Assembly (NCBI GenBank): GCA_037074705.1
Contig: CM073593.1
Coordinates: forward strand, 109,011,483-109,075,482
Length of the DNA: 64,000 nucleotides
Direction of reading: 5' to 3'
Source: Zhengitettix transpicula
Lineage: Eukaryota; Arthropoda; Insecta; Orthoptera; Tetrigidae
The notes under the pieces were generated by a model that was not told where the DNA came from, did not search any database, and saw only the letters and a list, made by a program, of their open reading frames with translations. Shown piece by piece: positions 25,930-37,610 of this stretch. A program made the translations under genes and the position numbers. The number at the start of each line of letters is the position of its first letter. The stretch's first letter is position 1.

Positions 25930-26803
25930 GTTAAATTATTTTTTATTTTCCTTTAACTGTTCTATGTTGTGTGGAAGCTTGTTAAATATAGTAACACCAC
26001 CATTATAATCCAGGACTCTTTCCTCTGTAATTGTAACAGTTGTTCCATGACCAAGTGTCTGTTACTTATCACAGACAACATTAAGGCACGTAAGAGTAAG
26101 AAGAGAATCCTCAAATGTGTCCTTCAAGTTTAACAACCCTTTTGAATTTGTCTTTCCCTGAAGAATTATCCCACATGACAATAACCAGTGAAACTAACTT
26201 TCTGAATTTGACATTATTCTAACACAGTCCATTAATGTGAATTTTCCAATTTAATTTTACTATAAACAGATAATTCTAAGAATTTTGAAATATCATCTTT
26301 GCAAAAATTGATTGTTTTGTTATCTCTATTTACATATGGAGTTAAGAGCCACATATTTTGTTTGAAATGGCATAAAATGTGTTATTTCAATTAAGTTATA
26401 AACCAGTGTAGTAGATGATTGAAGTGCCCTTGGCTGCTTCATGTAAAGTGACACGTTCATCACATAGTTAGCAAACAGAATAAGTTAAAGAAAAAGAAAT
26501 CATAGTTTTTGGTAAGTCGTTGATCTATATATGAAAAATGCAATGGTCCCAGAATAGAGGCTTGTGAGATGCTCGTTTTTATTTGTCCCCACTCAGAATT
26601 AAAAGTTTTATCAGAAATGTACATCCTTCAGTGTTACTCTTTGTTTCCTGTGTGATGTGAAACCAGGAATTGGAGGTTTCAATAATGCCACAATACTTTA
26701 ATTTCTCCAGAATACAATGGCCAAGGCTTTGGAAAGGACACAGAAGATTTCTAATTAGATTCTGATGCGTTGGCACCAGCAGGTTCAGAACCAAATTTGC
26801 CAT
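25930..26803 (-). mobile_element. Decayed CR1/Jockey-type LINE, RT and C-terminal part
   Basis: On the minus strand, 26803-26579 reads FQSLGHCILEKLKYCGI followed by an SWF segment. This matches the reverse-transcriptase region around 'H-IL--KL--YGI----WF' in CR1/Jockey-clade elements. Further along, frames near 26560-26520 resemble the 'GPL-F--YIND' region. Near 26000-25940 the frame reads YNGGVTIFNKLPHNIEQLKE, like the C-terminal 'FN-LP--I' tail of these LINEs. Several stops and frameshifts separate the pieces, so the element is dead. Confidence 0.65.
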
Positions 26804-27186
26804 CTATTCTGGTTTTAAAAAAATATCCTTTAAAAGTCCAGTCCTCGGAGGAGGTAACGGGAAGTTGTGCCTCACCCAACACTAAAGAATGTCAAAAGTT
26901 TTTATTTAGTGTCTGTTTTGAATTAATTTTATTTTTTATCTATATTGTGACAAGATCACAGGACTGTTATTACTAAATCTCCAGATGTCAGGTCACACTC
27001 TCAAAGCTACAGCCTGTTATTCAGTCTTGCTACAATCTTGTTAACTTTGAGTGAATTGTGGCTCAAACTGTGTGAATTTAATAACTTGTTAATCATTTAG
27101 TTGTGCCAGTTTATTTTATTATTTCGGTAAGTTGTTCCTTTTTTTTTTACTTTGTACAATTATACTATAAATCTAATCATATGTAA

Positions 27187-27290
27187 ATACCTTCTCTGTA
27201 GGAAAATATCTGAAGAAGATACAAAAAGGTATCGAAACCTCGTCACAATACAAGTAAAGTGTCTGTATAAGGTCATCAATTGGTTTATTA
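27187..27290. repeat. Fold-back family A, single right arm
   Basis: Matches the right arm of 1612-1832 (taccttctctgtaggaaaat ... gaaacctcgtcac ... aaggtcatcaattgg). It carries the cleanest copy of the family motif: CTGAAGAA at 27210-27217, a perfect 5-bp stem GATAC/GTATC with a 6-nt loop, and GAAAC at 27234-27238. Confidence 0.75.
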
Positions 27291-28834
27291 CTTAAAAATG
27301 TCGCTTTCGTGAGGATCGTTTTGGCAAAGTCGGCCTTAATGCATCAGCGACCGATCTTCTAAAATTAATCTCTCTGTGTGTGTGTGCATTGTGAGTGGAT
27401 CAAGTGGGTGTAAGGGTGGGGAGGGGGGATTCCCCCCGACGGTGCTGCGGACTTGCGGCGGTCAGCGGAAGCTAGTAGTGGGCGCTCTCTCGCGGAACCA
27501 GCAGCTGCGCCATCGCAAGGTAAAAGCCTCTCCCACACTCGCGCTTTGTATTTTACTGTCGCCCGCCCGCACCCTGAAGGGAACCTTCCTAGGAGAACCC
27601 CCCCCCCCCACTACTGTTCTCAATGTAACGAGACTGACGTCACGTGAAGTGCGCTGGGCTCCCCGCCAATGAGAAGCCGCCACGTCTCACAGCGGAGGTG
27701 TCAGTCTTGTTAGTGTGAAGCTGTACGCTCAAATGATCAGTCACGTGACGTCATGTTTACACTGCTTGAACAAGCAAATTGTAATTATTTATTTTTCACT
27801 CTTCCATGAGAAGGTCGACGTTCACACGTGCGTGGTATTTCTCCGGAGGGGACTACTTCGTGATCCTGGGGTTGAAACCCTGTGTTCCGGGATCAAAGAC
27901 CGTCTGTTGTGGCAACACGCCCACAGGTGTCGTCGGCGATGACTCCGTCAGGCTCTGTAGATTTCAGGATAATAAACACGTCCCACTTTGCAGTCGGCAA
28001 TCATCGGGCACCTTCGTCATCCACCTTGCATGCAGTGGCGTCGCTTGATGACGTCATGAGCGTTGCTGGTGACTTGACACTAAATTTAACCCTTCAGTGC
28101 ATAGTGTGGCATATATCTAGCCATTGTTGGTTAACTATTCCGTTGCTGATCCCCTTTTTCTGAATGAATTACCATTCTCATTTTAGACACATGTATCCGT
28201 ACTTCGTACATCCAATCACAGTCTGGTTTAATCAAAACTTGCCATTTTATTCAAAATATTTTTAAAGAATATCACAATGTCCTTTACGATTATAATCAAC
28301 AAATATTGAGACTCTAATTACGTAAACCAAACATCAATTAGATGTGAGAGACATAAACAGTTCCAGGGAGCTTGAAATTCAGCTAGTTATTTATTTGATT
28401 AATTTTTTATTGTTTTATTTAAAGTATTCCACGTTTGTGAAAAACGCTTATAAATAATATTTGTATACATGGTATCATACTCCAAATAATTACATCAGAG
28501 TCTGTCTGTCATTAGGCATTTTTTGGCAAATGAATTTTCACAACAATATTGTGTTTTACATTGTTTCCTAGTTTCCTTTAAACATGGCTGGCGGAGTGAC
28601 GTCACAAGCCAATAAAGGAGATGTGTTCAAATACTGTTAAAAAAAACAGTATCTTGCATTCACAATATAAATAATAAATAAATACATGGCCCTGTGTCAG
28701 TAAATTATGTTCATTAACGAAACATTTAATTGACGACGTTTCGTCCTTGTTTTGGCAGCCTTTCATGGTCTAATAATTTATAGTTTAGCAATCGAGGCAA
28801 GGTGCCCGGCATGGTTTGTTAATAAACATAATTT

Positions 28835-28920
28835 TCTGACGTCATCACGAGTTTCTACGGCAAGTTGTTTATTTTTACGGAGGCGCCCGACGACTTACGA
28901 AGTTGGCCGAATGCGCCCCA
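28835..28920 (+). repeat. Diverged duplicate with CRE site, copy 1
   Basis: The order gacgtcatcacgagtt, then acggcaag, then cgcccgacga, then gaa-tggccga-tgcg is shared with 29836-29925. The two copies are about 1 kb apart in the same orientation. Confidence 0.55.
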
Positions 28921-29429
28921 AGGGCTGTCTGAAAGCAACGTATCGCCACGTTTTTTCGTATATATTTTTAAATCTACGGCTGAAAATAAAGGAGTAATCC
29001 ATTGCTAAATTATATATATCTGATTTAATACATGTGAAATATGAAGTGATGTCTTCTTTATGGCAATTTACAATGGAGTTATGAGTCACCGCTGCAATTA
29101 AACTCGTCTTTAAACGGTATATCTTATGTTATACAATGCAATAGTTAATTCGTTTAGTAAAATTATTTTCTTACTCTATTAGCCGCACATAATCTGGTTA
29201 ATATGCCAGATAATAATTAAATTAAACTTAACCTTTGTTGGATATATCCTTATAAGTCTTCAAAAGATATATAAAAAATATCGGGATCCGTTTTATGGAA
29301 AATTCATTTCAGCCTGCACATTCAGAAGTAATGCGTATTTTCTTCGTTGGCCTTGGAGGGGCTGTGACGTCACCGGTGCAACTAAACTCCCGTATCTTGT
29401 TCCGAAACGAGTATTTCTCTATGGATTGT

Positions 29430-29735
29430 TAAAACCAGATCATGCGTTGGAAAGAGAATTAAATTCTCTAAAACCTTTACTCAGCGACAAATATCCATTT
29501 TGGAGATATCAGCACTAGAAATATGAATAAATGCTTTCTCTTAGAAAATATCGTAAGTTTGACGATTTCTTACTGAACATTCTTTTCAATAGAATCCTTC
29601 ATTCTTTTGCTATTAGCGAAAAACTGAAGAGAGGTGCAACATTTCGTGGTTTTTACGCCAACAGAAGCTTTTCCCCGAGGGCTTTCGAATGGGAAAACTT
29701 GGAGTTTTTCTCTAATGGCCGCTGCATGGGCTAGT
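29430..29735 (+). repeat. R1 dispersed repeat, copy c with internal deletion
   Basis: Begins aaaaccagatcatgcgttgg and ends near aatggccgctgcatgg. About 100-130 bp of the middle (the ggcggcc portion and the 'tcctcgagtccacc' block) is missing compared with 962-1395. Confidence 0.7.
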
Positions 29736-29835
29736 TTTAATTCATCACTTTAGTTCTATTCAAATTGGAGCCACATTATTGTCTGCTTTCATCCGCTCTC
29801 ACCCGAGAAACGTCTGAAAACCGCGTAGTGTCGCT

Positions 29836-29925
29836 CGTGACGTCATCACGAGTTGCCACCGCAAGGTGGATTCTAACGGAATCACCCGACGAACTCCGAA
29901 GGTGGCCGATTGCGCTCTTCACGTC
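29836..29925 (+). repeat. Diverged duplicate with CRE site, copy 2
   Basis: Second copy of the unit at 28835-28920, with gacgtcatcacgagtt, ccgcaagg, tcacccgacga and gaaggtggccgattgcg in the same order. Confidence 0.55.
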
Positions 29926-30764
29926 TGCTAATTGCCTACTGTATTAGTAAAGAAGCGTGTGCACTGGTGCTGTTATACTCGTAGTTTGGGCGTTGAGAAG
30001 TAACGCGGGTAACCTGCATCGTGGCCGGTTTCCATCTTGAACACGTGTCCGTCGTATTCACGAGGCGCAAAATGTTTTTCAAGGAGCCGCGCACGTCCCA
30101 AATATAGAGCACGCTCGTCCTCGTCAAGGAGGAGTAGGTGGTGGTGGTGGGGACAGTCCCCCCCCCCCAGAATAGACGGTCGGACCTCGCAGACTCGCAG
30201 TCGCTTCCGATCCCGGTCCTGGTTCGAGACTTTCTCTCTCTAACGGGGATGACCGACGACGCAGTGACCGACTCCCGTCGACCCCGCGGGCTCTAAAGGA
30301 TTACGTTCGTCTCTCAACACAGACAAAGGTACGGTAAACGTTTCACTACAAGGCTGGCGGGCCGTGACGTCATCAGCCACAATACTCTCAATTTAGAATA
30401 ATTACGTCTCACGAAAAAGTACAAAACAAATCCGTTTCTACACGTAGGTCCTCATTGAATTTTATTAAACAAATGTTTTGGATGAATTCATGTTTAAATT
30501 TCGCTAGTAAATTAGTGAAAGAACGTCTTTTTTATTTATTAATATTTGGATTAATTTATTTCACTAGTCCTCGAATGAGGGAATATGATTCGGCTTTACA
30601 TGAAATTACAATATGCGATTAATAACAATTTTAAGTATTTTTTTTATTAATGCAGCATCTAAAGAGGCCGAAAAGTTGGGTCGGACCGTTTCTATTCCCG
30701 CTTCTTTCGAAAATTTTCGTTCATAAATCAGTAATGATCTTTTACAGACAATTTTTTTAATATT

Positions 30765-30840
30765 TATAGCGTTACGACGTTTCGTGTTCTTATCTCTTCA
30801 GGTATTATCCTAAGAGGAGGTCTAACCAATGATTAATACC
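30765..30840. repeat. Fold-back family A, single left arm
   Basis: Matches the left arm of 1612-1832: gttacgacgtttcgtgttct, then caggtattatcctaagaggaggt. The opposite arm is absent. Confidence 0.6.
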
Positions 30841-31389
30841 ATTTATTTGACATCCATTTAAAGTATTTTAGTTTACTGGCAGTAAACTGCTCACCTGAAA
30901 ACACTGCGATTGTTCGGAAACCCCGCTTGTCCCCCAACTACGCCGCTTCGTTTTGAGCTTTTCAGATTGTGTGTAGTTCAAGGACACATCCCCTCTGACT
31001 CAACCAAGGAGGCCATCTAATTTTGACCAATACATATTTGTGGCTTTATATAATGTATTCGTTGTATTAAAATATTATGAGTATTACATCTTGGCGAACT
31101 GATAAAAGCCCGTTGGACGGTTGGGATGTAGTGGTAAAGCCTCTCATTAAGTGTTTTAATTTTACTTTAATCCTCGTGTAGTTGAGAAGACAAATGTGGC
31201 GTAATTAAGTATTGTGTGTATGTTCTTACATCATTTTCAATTGTTCTTCCGGAAGGGAACTGATTTCCCCAGCCCCAAATACTCAGTGTTACCTATTTCA
31301 AACGGTTATAGGTTTTTTTAGTGACCTTTTAGTCGTTCCCATGTAGCAGGCATTACAGTCACTAGCAGAGTTCCTACTAATTTACGTCT

Positions 31390-31728
31390 GATTGAAAATT
31401 AATAATAAGAAAAATAGCCAAAAAACAGGCAACATAAGTGATATTATAAATACCAGACGTTTCTGGGATCCTTGTTACTTTCTTCAGTTGCAGAAAATAT
31501 GTAAGAGCCGAGAGAGAGACAACTGCAAAAAAAACTCAAAACTTTTGACTTTTGTCAACTGACCCCCCCCCCTTTCGTTTTTTTTTGGGGGGGGGAGTTG
31601 CGTCTCTGTCGTTTCTTACATATTTTCTACTTCTGAAGAAAGGAACAAGGATCCCAGAAACGTTGTGTGGTATTTATATTATCTCTTATTTGGTCTGAAT
31701 TTGGATATCTTTCTTATTACTCCTAATA
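31390..31728. repeat. Fold-back repeat, family B, copy 2
   Basis: The outer arms attaataataagaaaaatagcc and ggatatctttcttattactc pair. The inner arms share gtttctgggatccttgtt and its inverse aacaaggatcccagaaac. Near the apex, C10 (31563-31572) faces G9 (31587-31595) across a T-rich loop. Confidence 0.85.
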
Positions 31729-31810
31729 ATGTTATCTGTACATGTGAAGAAAGGCAGCAAGGATTACAGTAACCTTACCGTAGTGTTGTGTTTTCGCGTC
31801 TGAAAAAAAA

Positions 31811-32119
31811 GTGGAAGTTATTTATCTTTTAGTGTTGTTTCCGGGTGCAAGTTTCTTTTATTCGTATTTGGAACAAGATATCCGTCCTGTAAATAGCCCC
31901 GGAATTATTTGTATAAGTAACATTGTAAAGGCAGAATCGTTGATCCGGCCAGGCGGGTTTGTCGGCGAGTTGTCTTGCCTGCCGCCCACGGAGATGAGAG
32001 AGCTTTTAAAAGTTATGTTAAAGCAGTTTAAAGTTAACTACGAGTGTGGTTGTTGCATGGAGCATTTTAAATGTGGTTCGAATTCCATATTGAGTCACGC
32101 CTGGCAAGTGGCAGTAGCG
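31811..32119 (+). other. Unassigned open frame ending at a GTAAGT donor-like site
   Basis: About 100 codons are open from a GTG (no early ATG), with a balanced amino-acid mix and several Cys (CGCCMEHFKCG). The frame runs into ga|gtaagt at about 32119-32124, a consensus donor. No protein family is recognised and no acceptor is certain. It could be an exon of an unidentified gene or chance. Confidence 0.15.
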
Positions 32120-32884
32120 AGTAAGTGAAGTGATTAATTGTGAGTATTATTGAACAATATGTAATTATAAAGAGCATATACATTTTTATATTAATTCCAT
32201 TGGTTTAAATTAATTGTGAGGACAACAGAGTGAAAGCAGTGATGATCTCAGGCCAGCTTTAAATCTGTTTCTAATATCTGTAGGTAATTTATTGTTGTTG
32301 GTTGGAGTAAACGCAGTACCAGTAGTGAATGGACTACTTTCTACTCCGCGCGCGTGTGGAGTTACTTTCTCCCACCGGATTGTGGCCCCGAGTCCCCCTT
32401 TTTTTTTACAACTACAGTTTTCCCCACTGGCAGCAAAAAGCGAGTTTGTCCGCTCTCGCGGATGGAAGGTTCTTTTGCGCCCTCTGTGTTGTGATCGCGG
32501 CGTCAGGTGAACGGCCTCCGCAAGTGTGTTGTGACGTCACTCCATGGCGAACATCCAGATTGGCTCATCTTCCACGCCTTTCAAGAAGTTTTGTTTACTG
32601 GTTGGTCCCTTCCTTTGATAAGGTGACGGCTTCAGGAAGATTGCTTGCTCTATCTCATTCATGGTACTTGTAATAAATACTTATGATATACATAACATAA
32701 TTGATTATCATTATTTAAATAAAGGTCTCAACCTCAAAACCAGTCTCAATTATTGAATTTGAATATATCCTGCGAACAGGCCAAAGCTTCTATATTACTA
32801 AGTAATGACTGGTTCCTTGGATTATTCTGCAATGAAACTTTTTGAGGATCCCAATAATGGTTTTATTGATGTATAATACGAATA

Positions 32885-33010
32885 AAAATTAATAATAAGA
32901 AAAACAGCTTTAAATACAGACAAAAGAAGTGGTGATATAAATACCACAAAATGTTTCTGGAAGCCTTGTTCCTTTCTTCAGGTGCTAAGAAAACTAGAGT
33001 ACCCAAAGAG
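32885..33010. repeat. Fold-back family B, single left arm
   Basis: Contains aaattaataataagaaaaacagc, gatataaataccaca, gtttctggaagccttgttcc and cttcaggtgctaagaaaact, as in the left arm at 43170. The right arm is missing. Confidence 0.7.
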
Positions 33011-33483
33011 CATAAAGTGACAGACACATCTGCACAATCCATATAATAATAATAAAGAATGTAGTATTTCTGGGTGTAGAGAATTAATAAAGTCTTCTCA
33101 GGTTTCTAACCGAGTAAACAATTGCATTTGTGACATTTTTATGACATTCACTTCCATAGTCTTCTAGCAATAGATGACATTCACTTCCAGTCTTCTAGCA
33201 ATAGTGTTAGATATCTGACCTGTATTTATAGTGGAGCGTAGGTCACCCCCTCCATCAGGTGACTTGTAGTTAATCAGCACTAGTGCATGCCCCTTGCTTA
33301 TTACCTTATAAGGCCTGATTCATGATAAGGCGTTGCTTACTATAAAGCCTGAGTCTTTGTTGAGTAAATCTCTATTTGTCTTGTACTTGGCTCAGGATCT
33401 TTTCTTCATTAAATTTTATTTTGTGGCCGACCATCAAAGAATGTTCCACCACTGCTGATTTTTCTGGTTGTTTCATAATATAT

Positions 33484-33690
33484 AATAATAATAAATCTTT
33501 ATTGCCGAAAACAAGTTCATGTTAAGGAAACGTTACATTTTATCAGAGTACGTACAAGGCTAATAAACAGTACTTAGTTCCATAATAAAATTAAAATCGT
33601 CAAACATCTTGATTTAATTTAAAGAATTCTTCAACACTATATACTGGTTTATTTTTACAGTCTACAGTATTTTTGAGGCAGCCATTTCAC
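33484..33690 (-). mobile_element. LINE 3' end (CR1/Jockey type), 5'-truncated
   Basis: On the minus strand a frame reads CLKNTVDCKNKPVYSVEEFFKLN and then a stop. This resembles the 'LK--L----FYSVEEF' C-terminus of CR1/Jockey elements. A short 3'UTR follows and ends in (TTA)n, seen as taataataataa near 33485 on the plus strand. Confidence 0.55.
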
Positions 33691-33699
33691 TCTGCCAGC

Positions 33700-34939
33700 C
33701 TTTCAGATCCTCGGTTTGTCTTAGTTGTTCTCAGTGTGTGGATTGGGAGATTATTTCCTTCGCCGAGTCTTTACTTTGAAACTGTGTGAGAAATAAAGAA
33801 TACAGACAGATTTTTGTTTGTAAAGATTTTTATTTAAATAATAATTTTCAATAAATACAACCAGAAAAGTCATATATTATTTTGTTTTGTCAAAGCATAA
33901 AATTAATTTCAGGAACTTTCAAACTTCTGAGGTCATATTCAACTTTTGGTTAGTCTTTCATTACTGAAACATTTTATTGTGAAAAAAATAATGAGAATAA
34001 TTATATTGATAACTCTGGAAGACTGTTTGCAGACTTTTGGATATAAATCACTCTTTTTTACAGACACCAATTTTACTCCTTTAACCTTTGTTTCATGGTT
34101 AATATATATTTAACAGCAGCTGTAGATCATAAAAAGACAAAACAATTAAAAGAAGTTTAACCGTGCAATAAAGGTTAAAGTATGAATTTGGTGACCGAAA
34201 AAAATGGTGTAATTAATATATTAATTATATTGAATTTTTATATTAGGCCTTCAAAGTTAATATTAATAAATTGAGACACTTATGTGTGGCCAATCGAAAG
34301 GACTTCTTGTGTAATTAAACTTGTCGAGTGTAAGAGGTATTCAGAAATGGTGGTATTTAAGTGAAATAGTAAATTGGCAGAGTCTGACACAAATAGAAAG
34401 ATTATTTGAATTTTTTACTCCTCCTTGATGAACTCCCAACAGAAATTAGGGGTGAAACATTGTGTATTTTATTAAAAACGTCATTGTAAAAATTTTCCAT
34501 TATTAAATGTTGTATTCATCCATTTATATAATAAAATACTTTCTGACTTGAATGGCCACACGTAACCTTAACAAAAAAGCAATATTAAACCACACAGATT
34601 CTAAACATCAACTTCTCACATGAAGGTATTTTAATATAGATCAATTTTATATAAGACTTAAAAGCCTCTAAGGATTTTGTTGAAGGTTATGACTATTTTT
34701 AGCAATGAGAATTTATTGGTTCTTTTTTATGTTTCACTTTGTCTTAATACAAAACCATCAGCAGGACAAGTTTCACTTCTATGATTTGTCCTTGAATACT
34801 TTAAACATGTTCAGAAAATAAAATACTGTGGCATTTTTAAGCAACACACTTTATTTTGTTTTCTTTTACCTAGAAACCAATGTAGTTAGTTGTGAATAAG
34901 CTCTGTATACTAATACGTCAGATAATGCTGATATTTAAT
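33700..34939. other. Intergenic, no gene seen
   Basis: AT-rich sequence with no frame of interest and no clear repeat. Confidence 0.5.
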
Positions 34940-35268
34940 TAGGGTAACATACCATGTCCCTTATCATACATTAATTTTTAGAAAAATTATTTAAGAAGCT
35001 TTTAGGCCTCAGGCCATTTTTAACTTTAACAAATTAAACAATGCTCTAGAATTTTTTATACACTGTGATACAGACCAACTAATGAAGTCACCAAGAACAT
35101 TGTGTCAAAATCATAAAATGATCATCTTAATAAAACCAGATTGAATCTCACTAATTCTCAATGCAACTGTCTAATTTGTTACAGTTCAAAATGGCCTGAG
35201 GCCGAAAGCTTCTTAAATAATTTTTCTAAAATTTAATTTATGATGAGGGACATGGTGTATTACCTTAA
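34940..35268. repeat. Fold-back repeat, family E
   Basis: The left arm (agggtaacataccatgtccc ... aagaagcttttaggcctcagg) pairs with the right arm (cctgaggccgaaagcttctt ... gggacatggtgtattacctt). The arms are about 100 bp each with a spacer of about 120 bp. No coding capacity. Confidence 0.8.
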
Positions 35269-36257
35269 GAACCTCAATATCCTTCCCTGACTTGCATATC
35301 AACTTAGTTAACTACTTAATATGTTTAGTTATCTTATGTAAATTATAAATTTATCTGACTTGAAGCTTTCCTTCTGATGATGTTCTGTGGAAGGTATTCA
35401 ATTCAATGGATTTTGATTTGTCTCTTAGCTGTGTTAATGACTCGAGGAGGCTTGAATTGTTATTTTTAAATGAGTTTCTTCACGTGCCCGTGGTCGTCTT
35501 TCCTCCCTCCGCGTGACGTCATCGCCTCGTCATTTCTCGGAGCCGACGTGCGTTTGTTGTTGTTGGATGTCCCTCAATTGTTGCTCTCACCAGGCTCGTT
35601 CCGTCCGTTTCCTTGTAAATCCAGAAATTGCTTTCCCTGTTAGTTTGATCTAGGAAACTGTAACAAACAAATTGTCAAGACTCACACAATTGTATTAAAA
35701 GTGGACACAATGTTGAGGTTATTAAATGTTATTCCGTCTTCTTGAGTGTGAAATAAGGAGAACCACGAAGAAAAGTCTGGAGGAAAACGCTGTAAAGAGA
35801 CATCAGAGGGAAAACCAACAAGTGAAAACATGATAAAGCAGAAAAAAACAGGGAAGATGAAGAATAAAGCAGGACAGATAAGGTATATTGACATGAAGGT
35901 GACTGCAAGGAGGTAATAAATCGTCCAGAAGAAGAAGAAATCTGTAAGGAGGTTGATATAGAGTCCAGAAGCCTTGAGAAACTGAGTAGAATACCCAACC
36001 AATGCTTATAAGAAAGAGAAATGTAATGGAATATTGGGGTTAAATTTTTTTATTTACAGTAATTAAAAGAGATAATTCAAAGAATAATAAATGTAAATGA
36101 ATTTTACTGAGGTGTTCTAGTTGGCAGCCAAATCACAACATATGTAACAAACAAAATTACACCTTGGTTCAGTCACAGGCCTTGCAACCTCAACTGTTGT
36201 GAATCCTGCTGGCCCAGTAGCTACATAACTAACTGGTGTATTTTCGGCAATTCTCAA
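35269..36257. other. Intergenic, one CRE palindrome
   Basis: A GC-richer patch at 35480-35600 contains TGACGTCA at 35514-35521. A 106-codon minus-strand frame (36002-35682) opens with TTG and is mostly Phe/Leu/Ser, as expected from T-rich DNA, and is not called. Nothing else was recognised. Confidence 0.4.
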
Positions 36258-36655
36258 TGGATTTTTAAAACCAGATCATGTGTTGGAAAGAGAATTAAAT
36301 TCTCTAAAACCTTTATTCCGTGACAAATTAGTTTCTTGGCGGCCATTTTGTAGATATCAGCACTAGAAATACGACAAACTGCAGTCTCTCATAACATGTG
36401 GTAACTTTGACGCAGGATTTCTCCCAGATCCTGAGATCTAACTTCGTCCTGGAGTCCACCATCACATGCAGAATTTCATCCTCTACAATTTATCACTGAA
36501 CATTATTTTCAATAAAATGCTCCATTCTTTTGCTATTGGAAAAAAACTGCAAAAGAGGTGCAAAATTTCGTGGTTTTGTTTGTCCCACAGAAACTTTTTC
36601 CGCGGCCTTTCGAATTGGAAGAACTTGGGGTTTTTCACTAATGGCCACGACGTGT
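36258..36655 (+). repeat. R1 dispersed repeat, near full-length copy d
   Basis: Starts aaaaccagatcatgtgttgg and ends aatggccacgacgtgtac. It is the best match to the reverse-oriented copy at 39130-39535. Confidence 0.8.
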
Positions 36656-36872
36656 ACAATTTTGCATATGGCCTTTTTCTTGGACATATGCCAGTAGATG
36701 CGTCTCATCTTCCTTGTGTGCCTTATCTGGGAAAGTGATTTGAATACTCTTGTCCGACTCCATGTACGACACGTTTTTTTTCTGGCCCAGGCCATTCTGA
36801 TGGTCCAATCGCTACGGTTAGCACCTCAGAAACGTGAATGTCGGCTTCTGAGCGAAGTTCTGTTTCTCCCAG

Positions 36873-36896
36873 TCTCTCTCTCTCTCTCTCTCTCTC
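36873..36896. repeat. (CT)n microsatellite
   Basis: Uninterrupted CT dinucleotides. The Ser-Leu and Arg-Glu runs in overlapping frames come from this. Confidence 0.9.
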
Positions 36897-37388
36897 GTAA
36901 TCTTCCATAAATTACTGTCAAATCTCCCCTGGATTGGTCGCTTACAAGTGAACGTGAAGAATCTTGTGTGTTGTGAGCCTCTGACCTTGGAACATTCCTC
37001 AACGTTCAAGAACAACGCCATATCGGAAACTCCTCCTGGGATTGGGACACGTAAATTCTTGTTGATGATTGTCCTGATCACCTTGAGCTACCAGCAGGCC
37101 CAACTAGTGTTTATCATGTAACCGGAAAGGTCCAGTGGATTCTTGTCCCAGATACGCGTCATCACTGAATAAAACACAAAACTTTATACGCAACCTTGTG
37201 ACTAAATCTCATGTTGATGTTACTTGGAGATAAAATTCAGTAGGACAGTAAAACATGGCTGACAAAGTTGAGGTTTTCTAAATGATGAATAGGATTGGAC
37301 GATAACACAGCTTTGTCAACCAATAGCACGCTTCTGTGAACATAATTAATTTAGGACCCACCAAAACCCTGTTATAAATTTCTGTGGC

Positions 37389-37610
37389 ATGTTCTCACTT
37401 CGTCCAATACAATTCTTTACGAATATACAATGTTCTGTAATGTTTAATTCTGAATCTTCATTTTCTGATTTCATCAAGGGACACAAAGATCCTATTAATA
37501 AGTTTGCCACCACGAGAAACGTTGTCTGTAAAATGAAGTGTTCAACTTGTGACTGCTGTTATATAGGCCGAACTAAAAGAACTTCAAATAATGGAATTAA
37601 AGACCCGTAA
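37389..37610 (+). mobile_element. Penelope-like element relic: GIY-YIG endonuclease fragment
   Basis: The frame encodes FIKGHKDPINKFATTRNVVC, then KMKCSTCDCCYIGRTKRT. This matches the start of the GIY-YIG endonuclease domain of Penelope-like retroelements: a VYK-like segment, C--C spacing and YIG-T-R. The first 'GIY/GVY' element is degraded to NVVC. The frame stops soon after and no reverse-transcriptase part was found upstream, so this is a dead fragment. UvrC-type or homing GIY-YIG proteins are less likely because of the C--C and IGRT-R pattern. Confidence 0.65.

Larger units (their letters stand above)
27360..32560. promoter_or_regulatory. GC-richer region with clustered CRE palindromes, no gene identified
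   Basis: The perfect palindrome TGACGTCA occurs at 27635, 27746, 28049, 28597, 28837, 29365, 29838, 30365 and 32532, nine times in 4.9 kb. It is the binding site of CREB/ATF-type bZIP factors. Poly-C runs at 27599 and 30160 and several CG-rich frames (60-114 codons) lie here, but no frame shows a known domain. The region may be a promoter/enhancer cluster, or the remains of a repeat that contained the site. Two of the sites sit in a visible duplicate (28835-28920 and 29836-29925). Confidence 0.35.

Noticed and set aside
35682..36002. 106-codon hydrophobic minus-strand frame resembling a membrane protein
   Set aside because: TTG start, and the Phe/Leu/Ser richness follows from T-rich sequence; no motif.
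36493..36795. 100-codon minus frame, similar in several places of the window
   Set aside because: The similarity to frames at 39144 and elsewhere comes from the R1 repeat; frames are broken differently in each copy.
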